Shown in pieces: positions 24,390 through 32,945 of a DNA stretch of 64,000 nt. The stretch's first letter is position 1. Every line of letters starts with the position of its first letter. A model generated the notes under the pieces. That model was not told the DNA's origin. It worked only from the letters and a program-made list of their open reading frames with translations, and searched no databases. The stretch is from Pseudoclavibacter helvolus (lineage in GTDB: Bacteria > Actinomycetota > Actinomycetes > Actinomycetales > Microbacteriaceae): assembly GCF_014191305.1 (NCBI RefSeq), contig NZ_JACHWJ010000003.1, forward strand, positions 186,001-250,000, in the 5' to 3' direction. A program made the position numbers and the translations under genes.

Positions 24390-25277
24390 TCAGAGCTCGA
24401 CCTTCACCGTGCTCGCGAAGTCGGAGCCGGTGGCATCGACCAGCGCATCCACGAGTGGGTGCCACGGCCGCGTGTTCGGCCCGGACAGCACCAGCTGCCG
24501 CGGCCTACGCGCCGTGAGTGGGCGCATCAGGAGGTCGCCGGGGAGCATCCCGCGGCCCAGTGAGGGGATGACGGCGACGCCCATGCCCTGCTGCACCATG
24601 CGGAACATCGTGCTCATCTCGCGCACTCGGTGCGAGAACACGTAGGGCAGACCGAGCTCGTCGTGCATCTTCTTCACGTGCGTCTCGCACCCGCCGGTCG
24701 ACACGATGAGGCCGTCCTCGTCGAGCTCATCGAGCGGGATGGAGTCCTGCTGCGCGAGCGGATGGTCGGCAGGTACCAGCGCAGCGAACTCATCCGTCGC
24801 GACGAGGAGTCCTCCAGGCGGAACGGGGGACGGCTCGACCAGGACGGCGGCGTCGACGAGTCCCGCCTCCAGCCACTCCGGCATCTCCTCGTCGTCGCCC
24901 TCGTAGATCGACACGGCGATGCCCGGCAGCCGCGCAGACCACAGGGCGAGCAGGTCAGGCACGAGCCCCTGGCACACGGTGGCCACCGCGCCGAGTCGGA
25001 CGGTGCCCGCCAGCGTCTCGTCCCGGCGCACGGCGCTCTCCAGGGCGGAGACGGAGGCGAGGGCCGCCCGCGCGTGCTCGATGACACCCTGGCCGAGCGC
25101 GGTGAGGGCGATCCCACCGTCGCGTCGGAGGACGCGACCGCCGACGGCCTTCTCGAGCCCGGTCACGGAGTGCGAGATCGCCGACTGCCCGACGCCGAGC
25201 TCGGCGGCGGCATCTGTAAAGGATGCACGGTCAACGACCGTGACAAGGGCGCGGAGCTGGGCGATGGTGACGGTCAT
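24390..25277 (-). CDS. LysR-family transcriptional regulator
   Basis: A 295-residue regulator. The N-terminal helix-turn-helix is IAQLRALVTVVDRASFTDAA with LGVGQSAISHSVTGLEKAVG; the remainder is a periplasmic-binding-like effector domain (GTVRLGAVATVCQGLVPDLL, EEMPEWLEAGLVDAAVLVEP). ATG 25277 starts it. It is divergent from a DMT-family exporter by 70 bases, the classic layout for a LysR regulator and its target. The gap contains CATGTGGGAATG and, inverted, CATTTGCCTCATG, an imperfect dyad that could be its site. Confidence 0.93.
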   Translation of the reverse strand: MTVTIAQLRALVTVVDRASFTDAAAELGVGQSAISHSVTGLEKAVGGRVLRRDGGIALTALGQGVIEHARAALASVSALESAVRRDETLAGTVRLGAVATVCQGLVPDLLALWSARLPGIAVSIYEGDDEEMPEWLEAGLVDAAVLVEPSPVPPGGLLVATDEFAALVPADHPLAQQDSIPLDELDEDGLIVSTGGCETHVKKMHDELGLPYVFSHRVREMSTMFRMVQQGMGVAVIPSLGRGMLPGDLLMRPLTARRPRQLVLSGPNTRPWHPLVDALVDATGSDFASTVKVEL

Positions 25278-25347
25278 GAGTTCTCTTCATGTGGGAATGA
25301 GCCGAATGCATTTGCCTCATGCGGGGGTGCGGCCAACAATAAGTCCC

Positions 25348-26349
25348 ATGAGACCTTCCGGCAACACCCGAGACGCGGGTAACACGCGCGGCACCGTCGC
25401 CGCCTTTGTGGTCCTGTCGCTCGTGTGGGGTGCGAGCTTCCTCTTCATGAAGGTCGGGCTCGAGGGGCTGAGCCCCGCGCAGCTTGTCCTCGGCCGCCTC
25501 ACGCTCGGGGCCGCAGCGCTCATTGCGATCATGCTGGTCACGCGCCGACGCTGGCCACGGGGTCGGACGATCTGGGTGCACATGCTTGTCGTGTCCCTCG
25601 CGCTTGCGGTTGTGCCCTACTCGCTCTTCGCCTGGGCGGGCCAGTACATGCCGAGCAGCCTCTCGAGCATCTACAACGCGACGACGCCCATCATGACGTT
25701 GCTGCTCATGCCGCTTGTACTCGTCGGCGAGCGGCTCACGCGCACGCAGGTTGTCGGGCTCGTCGTGGGGCTCAGCGGTGTCGTCGTGCTCGCGGCGCCC
25801 TGGCAGCTCGTCGGCGTCGGCCAGTCGCCAGAGCTGCTGCCCGCGCAGCTCGCCTGCCTCGGTGCCACCATCTCCTACGGCTTCGCCGGACTCTACATGC
25901 GCCGGTTCCTCACCAACTCGGGCTATGACACGATCACGCTGTCGACCGTCCAGATTGGCCTGGCTGCCGTCATCGTCTGGCTTCTCGCGCCCTTCACCGC
26001 GCGGGGCGAGGTCTCCATCGATCTGCCGGTGTTCCTGGCCGTCGCCGGTCTCGGGGTGCTCGGGACCGGGTTCGCCTACATCTGGTACAACCGCATCCTG
26101 CGCGACTGGGGCCCGGCGCGCGCATCCACCGTGACCTACCTTTCACCGGTGGTCGGGGTTGTCCTCGGTGTCGTGGTGCTCGGCGAGTCGGTGCACTGGA
26201 ACCAGCCGCTCGGCGGCCTCATTGTCGTGGTCGGCGTGCTCGCGAGCCAGGGGCGCATGCCAGGGATGCGCGCGCTGAGCCGGCGGAATCGGGTCGATGT
26301 CGAGGCGCCCGGGGCCGTTGTTCCGGCGGCTCCGAAACCGCGGGAATAG
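25348..26349 (+). CDS. EamA/DMT-family transporter
   Basis: A 333-residue membrane protein with ten predicted helices in two EamA repeats: VVLSLVWGASFLFMKVGLEG at the start of the first, LACLGATISYGFAGLYMRRF at the start of the second. Such proteins export amino acids or metabolites, or are of unknown substrate. ATG 25348 follows CAATAA by a few bases. The C-terminal 30 residues are basic and Pro/Ala-rich. Divergence from a LysR gene suggests inducible expression. Confidence 0.9.
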   Translation: MRPSGNTRDAGNTRGTVAAFVVLSLVWGASFLFMKVGLEGLSPAQLVLGRLTLGAAALIAIMLVTRRRWPRGRTIWVHMLVVSLALAVVPYSLFAWAGQYMPSSLSSIYNATTPIMTLLLMPLVLVGERLTRTQVVGLVVGLSGVVVLAAPWQLVGVGQSPELLPAQLACLGATISYGFAGLYMRRFLTNSGYDTITLSTVQIGLAAVIVWLLAPFTARGEVSIDLPVFLAVAGLGVLGTGFAYIWYNRILRDWGPARASTVTYLSPVVGVVLGVVVLGESVHWNQPLGGLIVVVGVLASQGRMPGMRALSRRNRVDVEAPGAVVPAAPKPRE

Positions 26350-26453
26350 ATCCGCACGCGCTACGTTGTATGCATATGCATGGAGTTGGGACTCAGGATC
26401 CTTCCCCCTCCCGGACCCACCGGCCCCGTGCATCCACAACGAAAGGGCTGATC

Positions 26454-27620
26454 ATGCAGTTCGGAATCTTCTCCGTCAGCGACATCACGCGCAACCCGGT
26501 CACCGGCGAGACGCCGAGCGAGGCCGAGCGCATCGACGCGATCGTCAAGATCGCCCAGAAGACCGAAGAGGTCGGCCTCGACGTTTTCGCGATCGGCGAG
26601 CACCACAACCCGCCGTTCTTCTCCTCCTCGCCCGCCGTGCTGCTCTCGCACATCGCGGCGCTCACGAAGACGCTGCGCGTCTCCACGTCGACGACCCTCA
26701 TCACGACCAACGACCCCGTGCGCATCGCCGAGGAGTACGCGATGCTGCAGCACCTGTCGAAGGGACGCATGGACCTCATGCTCGGCCGCGGCAACACCGC
26801 CCCTGTCTACCCGTGGTTCGGCAAGGACATCCGCTCCGGGCTTCCCCTCGCCCTCGAGAACTACAACCTGCTGCACCGCCTCTGGCGCGAGGACGTCGTC
26901 GAGTGGGAGGGCAAGTTCCGCACGCCGCTGCAGGGCTTCACCTCCACGCCGCGCCCCCTCGACGACGTGGCGCCCTTCGTGTGGCACGGTTCGATCCGCA
27001 CCCCGGAGATCGCCGAGCAGGCCGCCTTCTACGGCGACGGCTTCTTCGCGAACAACATCTTCTGGCCGAAGGAGCACTACATGCGCCTCATCGACTTCTA
27101 CCGCCAGCGCTACGAGCACTACGGCCACGGCAAGGCGTCGCAGGCGATCGTCGGGCTCGGCGGGCAGGCGTTCATCGCCAAGAACTCGCAGGACGCGAAG
27201 GACCAGTTCCGCCCCTACTTCAACGAGGCACCCGTCTACGGCCACGGCCCGCGCATGGAGGACTTCATGCAGCAGACCCCGCTGTCGGTTGGCAGCCCTC
27301 AGGAGGTCATCGACAAGACGCTGACCTTCCGCGAGCACTTCGGCGACTACCAGCGCCAGCTGTTCCTCATGGACCACGCGGGCCTGCCGCTCGGCATGGT
27401 CCTCGACCAGCTCGAGCTGCTCGGCTCCGAAGTGGTGCCCGTGCTGCGTCGCGAGCTCGAAGCGCTGCGCCCCGCCGAGGTGCCGGACGCCCCCACGCAC
27501 GAGTCGCTCGTGCTCGCCAAGTACGGCGACGCGGCTCCTCGCCAGCCTCGCCCCAACGAGAACCGCGGCGACAACGTCACCGGCTCCTCGCCCTACCAAG
27601 ACACCGAGCTCGTCGCGTAG
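26454..27620 (+). CDS. LLM-class flavin-dependent monooxygenase, CE1758 type
   Basis: A 388-residue bacterial-luciferase-like flavoenzyme with the TIM-barrel landmarks MQFGIFSVSDITRNP, FAIGEHHNPPFFSSSPAVLL, MLQHLSKGRMDLMLGRGN and GSPQEVIDKTLTF. The family uses reduced FMN and oxygen on substrates such as aldehydes or ketones. The length and the paired FMN reductase directly downstream match the CE1758/CE1759 gene pair of corynebacteria and relatives. ATG 26454 follows GAAAGGG. The C-terminal 40 residues are charged and probably disordered. A long hairpin separates it from the reductase gene. Confidence 0.9.
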   Translation: MQFGIFSVSDITRNPVTGETPSEAERIDAIVKIAQKTEEVGLDVFAIGEHHNPPFFSSSPAVLLSHIAALTKTLRVSTSTTLITTNDPVRIAEEYAMLQHLSKGRMDLMLGRGNTAPVYPWFGKDIRSGLPLALENYNLLHRLWREDVVEWEGKFRTPLQGFTSTPRPLDDVAPFVWHGSIRTPEIAEQAAFYGDGFFANNIFWPKEHYMRLIDFYRQRYEHYGHGKASQAIVGLGGQAFIAKNSQDAKDQFRPYFNEAPVYGHGPRMEDFMQQTPLSVGSPQEVIDKTLTFREHFGDYQRQLFLMDHAGLPLGMVLDQLELLGSEVVPVLRRELEALRPAEVPDAPTHESLVLAKYGDAAPRQPRPNENRGDNVTGSSPYQDTELVA

Positions 27621-27630
27621 CTCCCGAAGT

Positions 27631-27671
27631 GGATGCGCGGGGCCGGCCCCGCTGGCTGGCCCCGCGCATCC
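27631..27671 (+). terminator. Hairpin between monooxygenase and FMN reductase genes
   Basis: A perfect 14-bp stem pairs 27631-27644 (GGATGCGCGGGGCC) with 27658-27671. The sequence after it is C/T-rich but has no U-run. Because both flanking genes probably belong together, it may act as partial terminator or mRNA stabiliser. Confidence 0.5.
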
Positions 27672-27717
27672 GCTCGTCTTCTCACTCTTCGACTCGCACA
27701 CGTTCGGAAGGACTCCC

Positions 27718-28395
27718 ATGACCAACGCACAAGGCGCCTACCGGGTCGTCGTCGTCAACGCAGGCATCAGCGACCCGTCGTCAACCAAGCTCCTCGCAGA
27801 CCGCATCGAGCGCGGAGTCGCGAAGCTCGCCGCCACACGAGGCCGCGACGTTGTATCGACGCACATCGATCTACGGCTCCTCTTGCCAGAGCTCCCCGCC
27901 GCCCTCGGCTCGCAGAGCTTCGGCCCCCAGTTCGAGCGCGCGATCGCGGCGCTCCGCGACGCGGACGGCATCATCGCGGCGGCTCCCGTCTACAAGGCCG
28001 GGCCGAGCGGTCTCTTCACGTCGTTCTTCCAGACCCTCGACAACGACCTCCTCATCGCCAAGCCGGTTGTGCTCGCGGCAACTGCCGGCACCGCCCGTCA
28101 CGCGCTTGTCGTCGACGAGCAGATGCGGTCGATGTTCGCGTACCTGCGCAGCATGACCGTGCCGACGTCGCTCTTCGCCTCAACCGAGGACTGGCAGGAC
28201 TCCGGCCTCGGCTCCCGCATCGAGCGTGCATCCGTCGAGCTGCTCGCACTCATGGAAGCCGGAATCGAGCAGACGATCCGCGGCGACAACTGGGGTGGCT
28301 ACCAGCACGAGCTTGGCAGCGCTGGCGGAACAGAGCTCGGCATCGAGCTCAACTCCGACCTCATGCGGATGGCAGCCGGCGGCGGCGCCGCGTAG
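27718..28395 (+). CDS. FMN reductase, CE1759 family
   Basis: A 225-residue flavodoxin-fold NAD(P)H:FMN reductase. The phosphate loop is VVVNAGISDPSSTKLLADRI and the flavin contact is AAAPVYKAGPSGLFTSFFQT, as in SsuE-like enzymes. It supplies reduced flavin to the luciferase-like monooxygenase upstream, an inference from the recurring pairing of the two families. The ATG is preceded by GGAAGGA. The C-terminal Gly/Ala tail is short. Expression relative to the monooxygenase may be modulated by the intergenic hairpin. Confidence 0.9.
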   Translation: MTNAQGAYRVVVVNAGISDPSSTKLLADRIERGVAKLAATRGRDVVSTHIDLRLLLPELPAALGSQSFGPQFERAIAALRDADGIIAAAPVYKAGPSGLFTSFFQTLDNDLLIAKPVVLAATAGTARHALVVDEQMRSMFAYLRSMTVPTSLFASTEDWQDSGLGSRIERASVELLALMEAGIEQTIRGDNWGGYQHELGSAGGTELGIELNSDLMRMAAGGGAA

Positions 28396-28536
28396 TCCCC
28401 GCGCCGCCTCGTCCGGGCTCGCGTCCCTCCCGTTCTCACGACTCGGGGTCGCCGGCCGTGCCGTGCGGTCGGTGGAGGCACAACCGACAGCTCCGGCGCA
28501 GAGGGGCCGGTCAGGTGCGACCGCGAGACTTGGCAA

Positions 28537-29100
28537 ATGACTGCTCAGAGCAAGGCCTTCGGCAAGCGCGCGATTCTCTCGACCAGCCAGGGGGTGCTGA
28601 CCGCCGTCTACTACTCGACCCCCGACTTCATCCCTTCGAAGTTGGCTCGCGGTGTCGTGAAGACGGCGATCACGCTCGGCGTCACCGGGCTGGCAGTTTT
28701 GGAGTACCGCGACGAGAAGCAGGCGGCGGTGCAGCGAGGTGACCTCCTCGCGCAGCCCGCGGCGCAGGCTCCCGGCGAGCTCATCGGCGGGCCGAGCGAT
28801 CGGAACGACGAGCCGCACCCGGCTGAGGGTCGGCGTGACGGAGGTGGCACGGGCTCGCAGGAGGGGTTCTCTGACTTCTGGCTCTCGCTCACGCCGGCAC
28901 GGCGTGCGGGGCTGAGCGGCCTCGGCATCGCGGGTGCGATCGCGACGGCCGCCGGAATCGCTGCCGCCGAGCGTGGCATCTACAGGTTCAGCGAGCGCCG
29001 GGCAGAGCGCGGGGTCGTCGCCGCACATACCAAGACAGGCCTCGTCATCAGCGGTCTCACGACGCTGCTTGCGCTCATCCCGCCGCCCAAGGACAAGTAG
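28537..29100 (+). CDS. Hypothetical membrane protein, 187 aa
   Basis: A 187-residue protein that I do not recognise. Hydrophobic segments lie near residues 40-55 (VVKTAITLGVTGLAVLEY), 125-145 (GLSGLGIAGAIATAAGIAAA) and 167-182 (KTGLVISGLTTLLALIPP). The middle is polar and Pro/Gly/Glu-rich (residues 70-112). No Shine-Dalgarno is obvious; the ATG may be read from a leaderless or short-leader message. It ends at a long bidirectional hairpin shared with the convergent aminotransferase gene. Confidence 0.7.
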   Translation: MTAQSKAFGKRAILSTSQGVLTAVYYSTPDFIPSKLARGVVKTAITLGVTGLAVLEYRDEKQAAVQRGDLLAQPAAQAPGELIGGPSDRNDEPHPAEGRRDGGGTGSQEGFSDFWLSLTPARRAGLSGLGIAGAIATAAGIAAAERGIYRFSERRAERGVVAAHTKTGLVISGLTTLLALIPPPKDK

Positions 29101-29129
29101 CGCGGGGCCCGTGACCGCCGCGCGTTTCC

Positions 29130-29187
29130 GGATGGCCTCCACGCATGCAGATGGCTTGCAACCCCTCTGCGTGCGCGAAAGCCATCC
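29130..29187. terminator. Long inverted repeat between convergent genes
   Basis: Arms of 23 bases, 29130-29152 and 29165-29187, match at 18 positions; the outer seven bases (GGATGGC/GCCATCC) and the inner CGCA and GCAGA parts pair. The position between two convergent genes fits a bidirectional terminator. Confidence 0.6.
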
Positions 29188-29226
29188 GAATCCGCGTCGG
29201 GCGGCGCGGTGGGCCGGGCCGAAGGC

Positions 29227-30546
29227 CTAGAAGCCGGCGAGCACCTCGTCGATGATCGCCATGCCGCGGCGTGCGTCCGCGTCGGTGATGACGGCGGGCG
29301 GGACAACGTGGATGCGGTTGTCGGCGATGAACGGCAGGAGCCCCCGGGCGACGAGCTGCGACTTGATGGTCGCCATGTCGGCGGCTGCGAGCGGGGCACG
29401 CGTCGCGGGGTCGCTCACGAGCTCGACCGCCCAGAAGACTCCCTTGCCGCGCACCTCGCCGACGACGTCGTGGCGGGAGGCGAGGTCGTGCAGTGCTGGG
29501 CCGATGACCTCCCGGCCGAGGCGGGCCGCGTTCTCGACGATGCCCTCCTCTTCCATGGTCTCGAGCGTCGCGACGATGGAGGCCGCTGCGAGCGGGTGCC
29601 CCGAGTAGGTGAGGCCTCCGGGGAAGACCTGCTCGTCGAAGTGCGCGGCGATCTCCTCGGAGATGACAACGCCGCCGACCGGCACGTAGCCGGAGTTGAC
29701 GCCCTTCGCGAAGGTGATGAGGTCTGGGCGAACGTCGTAGGCGTCGAACGCGAACCACTCGCCCGTTCGCCCGAAGCCGGCCATGACCTCGTCGAGGATC
29801 AGGCGCACGCCATAGCGGTCGCAGATCTCGCGCACGCCCGCGAGGTAGCCGGGTGGTGGCAGGAGCACGCCGGCGGTGCCCGGGATGCTCTCGATCAGGA
29901 TCGCGGCGACCGAGGCCGGCCCCTCCGCCTGGATAACGCGCTCGAGGTGGTGCAGGGCGCGCGAGCTCTCCTGCTCGGCTGTCTCCGCCCAGAACTCCGA
30001 GCGGTACAGGTACGGCCCGAACGCGTGCACGTGGCCGCGCGCGTACTCGTTCGGGATGCGGCGCCAGTCGCCGGTCGCGACGATCGCCGAGCCCGTGTTG
30101 CCGTGGTAGCTGCGGTACAGCGAGACGACCTTGTCGCGACCCGTCGAGAGGCGGGCCATGCGGATGGCGTTCTCGATCGCATCCGCTCCGCCGTTCGTGA
30201 AGAACACCTTCGAGAAGCCCTCCGGGGCGTGCGACAGGATGAGCTTGGCGGCCCGTGCCCTGGTCTCGTTGGCGTGGGCCGGTGCGATCGTGACGAGCTG
30301 TGCCGCCTGCTCCTGGATGGCGGCGATGACCTTCGGGTGCTGGTATCCGATGGTGACGTTCACGAGCTGGCTCGAGAAGTCGAGGTACTCGTTGCCGTCG
30401 AAGTCCCACAGCTTCGCGCCCTCGCCGCGCGCGATGGGGAGCGGCGTTATCTTCCCCTGGGCCGACCAGGAGTGGAACACCGAGGCGAGGTCGCGCTCGC
30501 GGACGTCGGCGTTGCTGAGGGAGGTGCTGAGGGCTGAAGCGGTCAT
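29227..30546 (-). CDS. Class III PLP-dependent aminotransferase (omega-amino acid type)
   Basis: A 439-residue transaminase. Conserved parts are EYLDFSSQLVNVTIGYQHPK, FTNGGADAIENAIRMAR, LILDEVMAGFGRTGEWFAFD and the PLP Lys in ITFAKGVNSGYVPVGG. The family moves an amino group from omega-amino acids such as beta-alanine, GABA or diamines to a keto acid. ATG 30546 gives the usual length. It is divergent from a PucR regulator by 108 bases and lies near a CoA-acylating semialdehyde dehydrogenase, which would complete beta-alanine breakdown to acetyl-CoA. Substrate assignment is inferred. Confidence 0.9.
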   Translation of the reverse strand: MTASALSTSLSNADVRERDLASVFHSWSAQGKITPLPIARGEGAKLWDFDGNEYLDFSSQLVNVTIGYQHPKVIAAIQEQAAQLVTIAPAHANETRARAAKLILSHAPEGFSKVFFTNGGADAIENAIRMARLSTGRDKVVSLYRSYHGNTGSAIVATGDWRRIPNEYARGHVHAFGPYLYRSEFWAETAEQESSRALHHLERVIQAEGPASVAAILIESIPGTAGVLLPPPGYLAGVREICDRYGVRLILDEVMAGFGRTGEWFAFDAYDVRPDLITFAKGVNSGYVPVGGVVISEEIAAHFDEQVFPGGLTYSGHPLAAASIVATLETMEEEGIVENAARLGREVIGPALHDLASRHDVVGEVRGKGVFWAVELVSDPATRAPLAAADMATIKSQLVARGLLPFIADNRIHVVPPAVITDADARRGMAIIDEVLAGF

Positions 30547-30622
30547 GCATCCACTTTGGAGCCGCGGATGCACCGAGTCGGTCAGCAAATCGGTGAGAAT
30601 GGGTGCCATGACTCGACAAAAG

Positions 30623-30640
30623 CGCCAGAACGCTCTGGCG
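30623..30640. promoter_or_regulatory. Operator candidate upstream of the PucR regulator
   Basis: CGCCAGAACGCTCTGGCG is a perfect inverted repeat (7-4-7), 14 bases upstream of the PucR start and 77 bases upstream of the divergent aminotransferase start. Confidence 0.55.
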
Positions 30641-30654
30641 GACAGGGGGCTGTC

Positions 30655-32265
30655 ATGAGTGTCACGCTGCGCGAGCTTGTGGAGGAGACCGAGTTCAAGC
30701 TGCGGGTGCTGCACGCCGCTGACGGGGGTGCGCTGGACCGCCCGCTCGTCTGGGCGCATAGCTCCGACTTGGTCGACCCCACCCCGTGGCTCGAGGCAGG
30801 CCAACTGCTGCTCACCGACGGGATGCAGTTCGCGGTGCCCGAGGCTCTGGGGTCGGATGGCACGACGGACCTCTCCGATGCTGGCTCGCGCTCTCCCGTC
30901 TCCGCGACCGCCACGGTTCGCTTCCAGTCGCTCGCCAGCGAGGACGTCTTCGACGCATACGTGGCGCGGTTGCGAGAGGCCGACGTTGCGGTGCTCGGCT
31001 TCGCGACCGAGGTCATCCACGCGGCCGTTCCCGCCGACCTCGTCGCTGCGTGCCGGCGCCACGGGCTGACGCTCGTCGAGGTCACCGAGCGCACCCCGTT
31101 CATCGGCATCATCCGTTACCTCGCCGACCAGCGTGCACTCGAGCAGCGCGCGCGGCTCGAGTGGTCGCTGCAGGCGCAGCGCAAGCTCGCCAGGGCGGCG
31201 CTCAGGCCGGGTGGTCTCGGCGCGATTCTCGTCGAGCTCGAACGGCAGTTGGAGAGCTGGGTTGCGCTGTACGACTCGACCGGACTCCGCGTCGAGGCGC
31301 AGACGCGCATCCAGGTACCGGAGACCGAGGCCCCCGAAGTCGAACGGATGGTGCAGAGCCTGCTCGCGCGCGGCGGCCGTTCCGGCGCGCGGCTGCACGG
31401 CGAGGGTGGGGACGTGACCCTGCAGACGGTCGGCCAGCACGGACAGCTGCGCGGGGTGCTCGCGGTCGGAGGACGCGCGCCCCTCGACCTCGCGGGCAAC
31501 GACCTGGTTGCGAGCGCCATCGGCCACGCGTCGATCGCGCTCGAGCAGAACCGGGAACTGGATGCGGCGCGCGGGCACCTGCGGGTTGGCCTGCTCGAGC
31601 TGCTGCTCGCGGGTGAGATGGAGGTCGCGACGCGGACGGCGGGGACGGTGTGGGGAAAGCTGCCGGAGGCCCCGATCAGAGTCACTCAGGTGCGAGGCGG
31701 CGAGCCGGGGCAGGCGCTCCTCGACCGGCTCGAACGACTGGCGGGTTCCGGCGGCGAGCCGTTGTTCTTCGCTGCGCGGGAGCAGGAGCTCATTGCGATC
31801 GTGCCAGCGGCGGGCGGTGCGAACCTCTTCGAGGCGTTGAACGACGCAGGTTTCTCGGCTGGGGCTTCCGCGCCAGGCGGTTGGCCCGAGTTGCCCCGTC
31901 TCCTGTCCGAGGCGCGCAAGGCCGCAGAGCGCAGCACCCCCACTCGGCCGTTGGTGCGATTCGAAGAGCTCGCCACGACGGGGATGCTCGGGGCGCTCGA
32001 GGCCGCGGATGGTCGGGTCACCGCCCGCCGGGTCCTGCAGCCGCTGCTCGAGCACGGTGAACAGGGGCTGCTGCTGCTGGAGACGCTCGCGGCCTGGACT
32101 GAGGGGAACTGCGCGTGGGATCCGGTCGCGAAGTCGCTTGGCATCCACCGGCACACGCTGCGCAGCCGCGTGTCGACGGCCGAGCAGCTCCTCGGCGTCG
32201 ACCTGCAGACCTTCGCCGGCCGCGCCGAGGTGTGGGCCGCGATGCGGCTCCTCGACGAGGCGTGA
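30655..32265 (+). CDS. PucR-family transcriptional regulator
   Basis: A 536-residue regulator. The N-terminal purine-catabolism PucR domain covers residues 1-160 (MSVTLRELVEETEFKLRVLH, HSSDLVDPTPWLEAGQLLLT). The C-terminal PucR_HTH is at 480-530 (LLLETLAAWTEGNCAWDPVA, LGIHRHTLRSRVSTAEQLLG). Family members sense nitrogen-containing metabolites and activate catabolic genes. ATG 30655 follows a GGGGG stretch. The divergent aminotransferase and the 7-4-7 palindrome between them make that gene its most likely target. Confidence 0.92.
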   Translation: MSVTLRELVEETEFKLRVLHAADGGALDRPLVWAHSSDLVDPTPWLEAGQLLLTDGMQFAVPEALGSDGTTDLSDAGSRSPVSATATVRFQSLASEDVFDAYVARLREADVAVLGFATEVIHAAVPADLVAACRRHGLTLVEVTERTPFIGIIRYLADQRALEQRARLEWSLQAQRKLARAALRPGGLGAILVELERQLESWVALYDSTGLRVEAQTRIQVPETEAPEVERMVQSLLARGGRSGARLHGEGGDVTLQTVGQHGQLRGVLAVGGRAPLDLAGNDLVASAIGHASIALEQNRELDAARGHLRVGLLELLLAGEMEVATRTAGTVWGKLPEAPIRVTQVRGGEPGQALLDRLERLAGSGGEPLFFAAREQELIAIVPAAGGANLFEALNDAGFSAGASAPGGWPELPRLLSEARKAAERSTPTRPLVRFEELATTGMLGALEAADGRVTARRVLQPLLEHGEQGLLLLETLAAWTEGNCAWDPVAKSLGIHRHTLRSRVSTAEQLLGVDLQTFAGRAEVWAAMRLLDEA

Positions 32266-32276
32266 CGCGCTTCGTC

Positions 32277-32316
32277 GTGACTGCGTGACTGCGTGACTGC
32301 GTGACTGCGTGACAGC
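32277..32316. repeat. Octanucleotide tandem repeat
   Basis: Four perfect copies of GTGACTGC and one with a single change (GTGACAGC) fill 32277-32316. They occupy the whole gap between the stop codons of two convergent genes. Confidence 0.9.
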
Positions 32317-32318
32317 GG

Positions 32319-32798
32319 CTACCGCTCGTCGCGGAGTCTCGCCGCGAGCTGCCGCATGCTGATGGCCCGCTTCTGCCAGAACGTCCACATCCCGAACCAC
32401 ACGAATGGCGTCAGGAGCCCGGCACTCACCTTGAGCTGGTCGCGGTAGAGGGTGCGCCCGCCCGGCAGCGGCGCAACCACCATGGTGTGCTCGAAGGTCG
32501 TCATGACGGCGAGCAGCCCTGACTCGGGGTACCCGCGGTCGCGGAGCTCGTGCATCCCGTTCCCCAGCTCGCGGTACTGGCCGTCGATCACCTGCGTGCC
32601 GATCGGCACGACGCCGAGCAAACTGATCTCGACGCGGTGCGGGCTGTCTGGCGACCAGCGTTCCGGGAAGCCGCCGGGCTCGAGCGAGCGCACCTCGGCG
32701 AGGGGAGCGGCGACGGACCGGAACGCCTCGGGGCGCTGCAAGGCGTCGGCGAGGAGTTCGGTGGGGCAGTCGAGCTCGAGCTTCAGGAGGATGCGCAC
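32319..32798 (-). CDS. SRPBCC-type (polyketide cyclase-like) hypothetical protein
   Basis: A 159-residue protein. The beginning VRILLKLELDCPTELLADAL, the middle FEHTMVVAPLPGGRTLYRDQ and the C-terminal helix WTFWQKRAISMRQLAARLRD give the beta-strand/helix-grip pattern of the SRPBCC superfamily, which binds hydrophobic ligands. GTG 32798 has GGGAGG eight bases upstream; longer frames reach back through a terminator hairpin and are unlikely. It is convergent with the PucR gene, separated by an octanucleotide repeat. No specific ligand is suggested. Confidence 0.75.
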   Translation of the reverse strand: MRILLKLELDCPTELLADALQRPEAFRSVAAPLAEVRSLEPGGFPERWSPDSPHRVEISLLGVVPIGTQVIDGQYRELGNGMHELRDRGYPESGLLAVMTTFEHTMVVAPLPGGRTLYRDQLKVSAGLLTPFVWFGMWTFWQKRAISMRQLAARLRDER

Positions 32799-32852
32799 GG
32801 ACGCATCCTCCCGCGCGTTCCCGCACGGCACCTGCACGAGCAGCTGGTCATA

Positions 32853-32902
32853 GTTGTGGCGTTGTGCGGTTGGCTCGCGGGCCAACCACACAACGCCACA
32901 AC
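32853..32902 (-). terminator. 22-bp-arm hairpin downstream of the semialdehyde dehydrogenase gene
   Basis: Arms 32853-32874 and 32881-32902 are complementary with one mismatch around a six-base loop. No U-tract follows. The outer octamer GTTGTGGC/GCCACAAC is also found in the hairpin at 58640-58689. Confidence 0.7.
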
Positions 32903-32945
32903 CCTGGGGCGCAGGGCCCCCAGCTGGCTAGTCGTGCTGGGCTGG

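Noticed and set aside
25278-25347. Clear LysR T-N11-A box between the LysR and DMT genes
   Set aside because: Only an imperfect dyad (CATGTGGGAATG / CATTTGCCTCATG) is seen; the arms need an indel to align, so it is mentioned with the gene but not listed as a site.
26361-27725. 454-codon minus-strand frame under the monooxygenase gene
   Set aside because: Antisense shadow; composition is Arg/Val/Glu-biased and no motif is present.
30547-32826. Upstream extension of the aminotransferase frame to about 1,200 codons
   Set aside because: The extra part is antisense to the PucR gene and shows no protein family features; the ATG at 30546 fits the family length.
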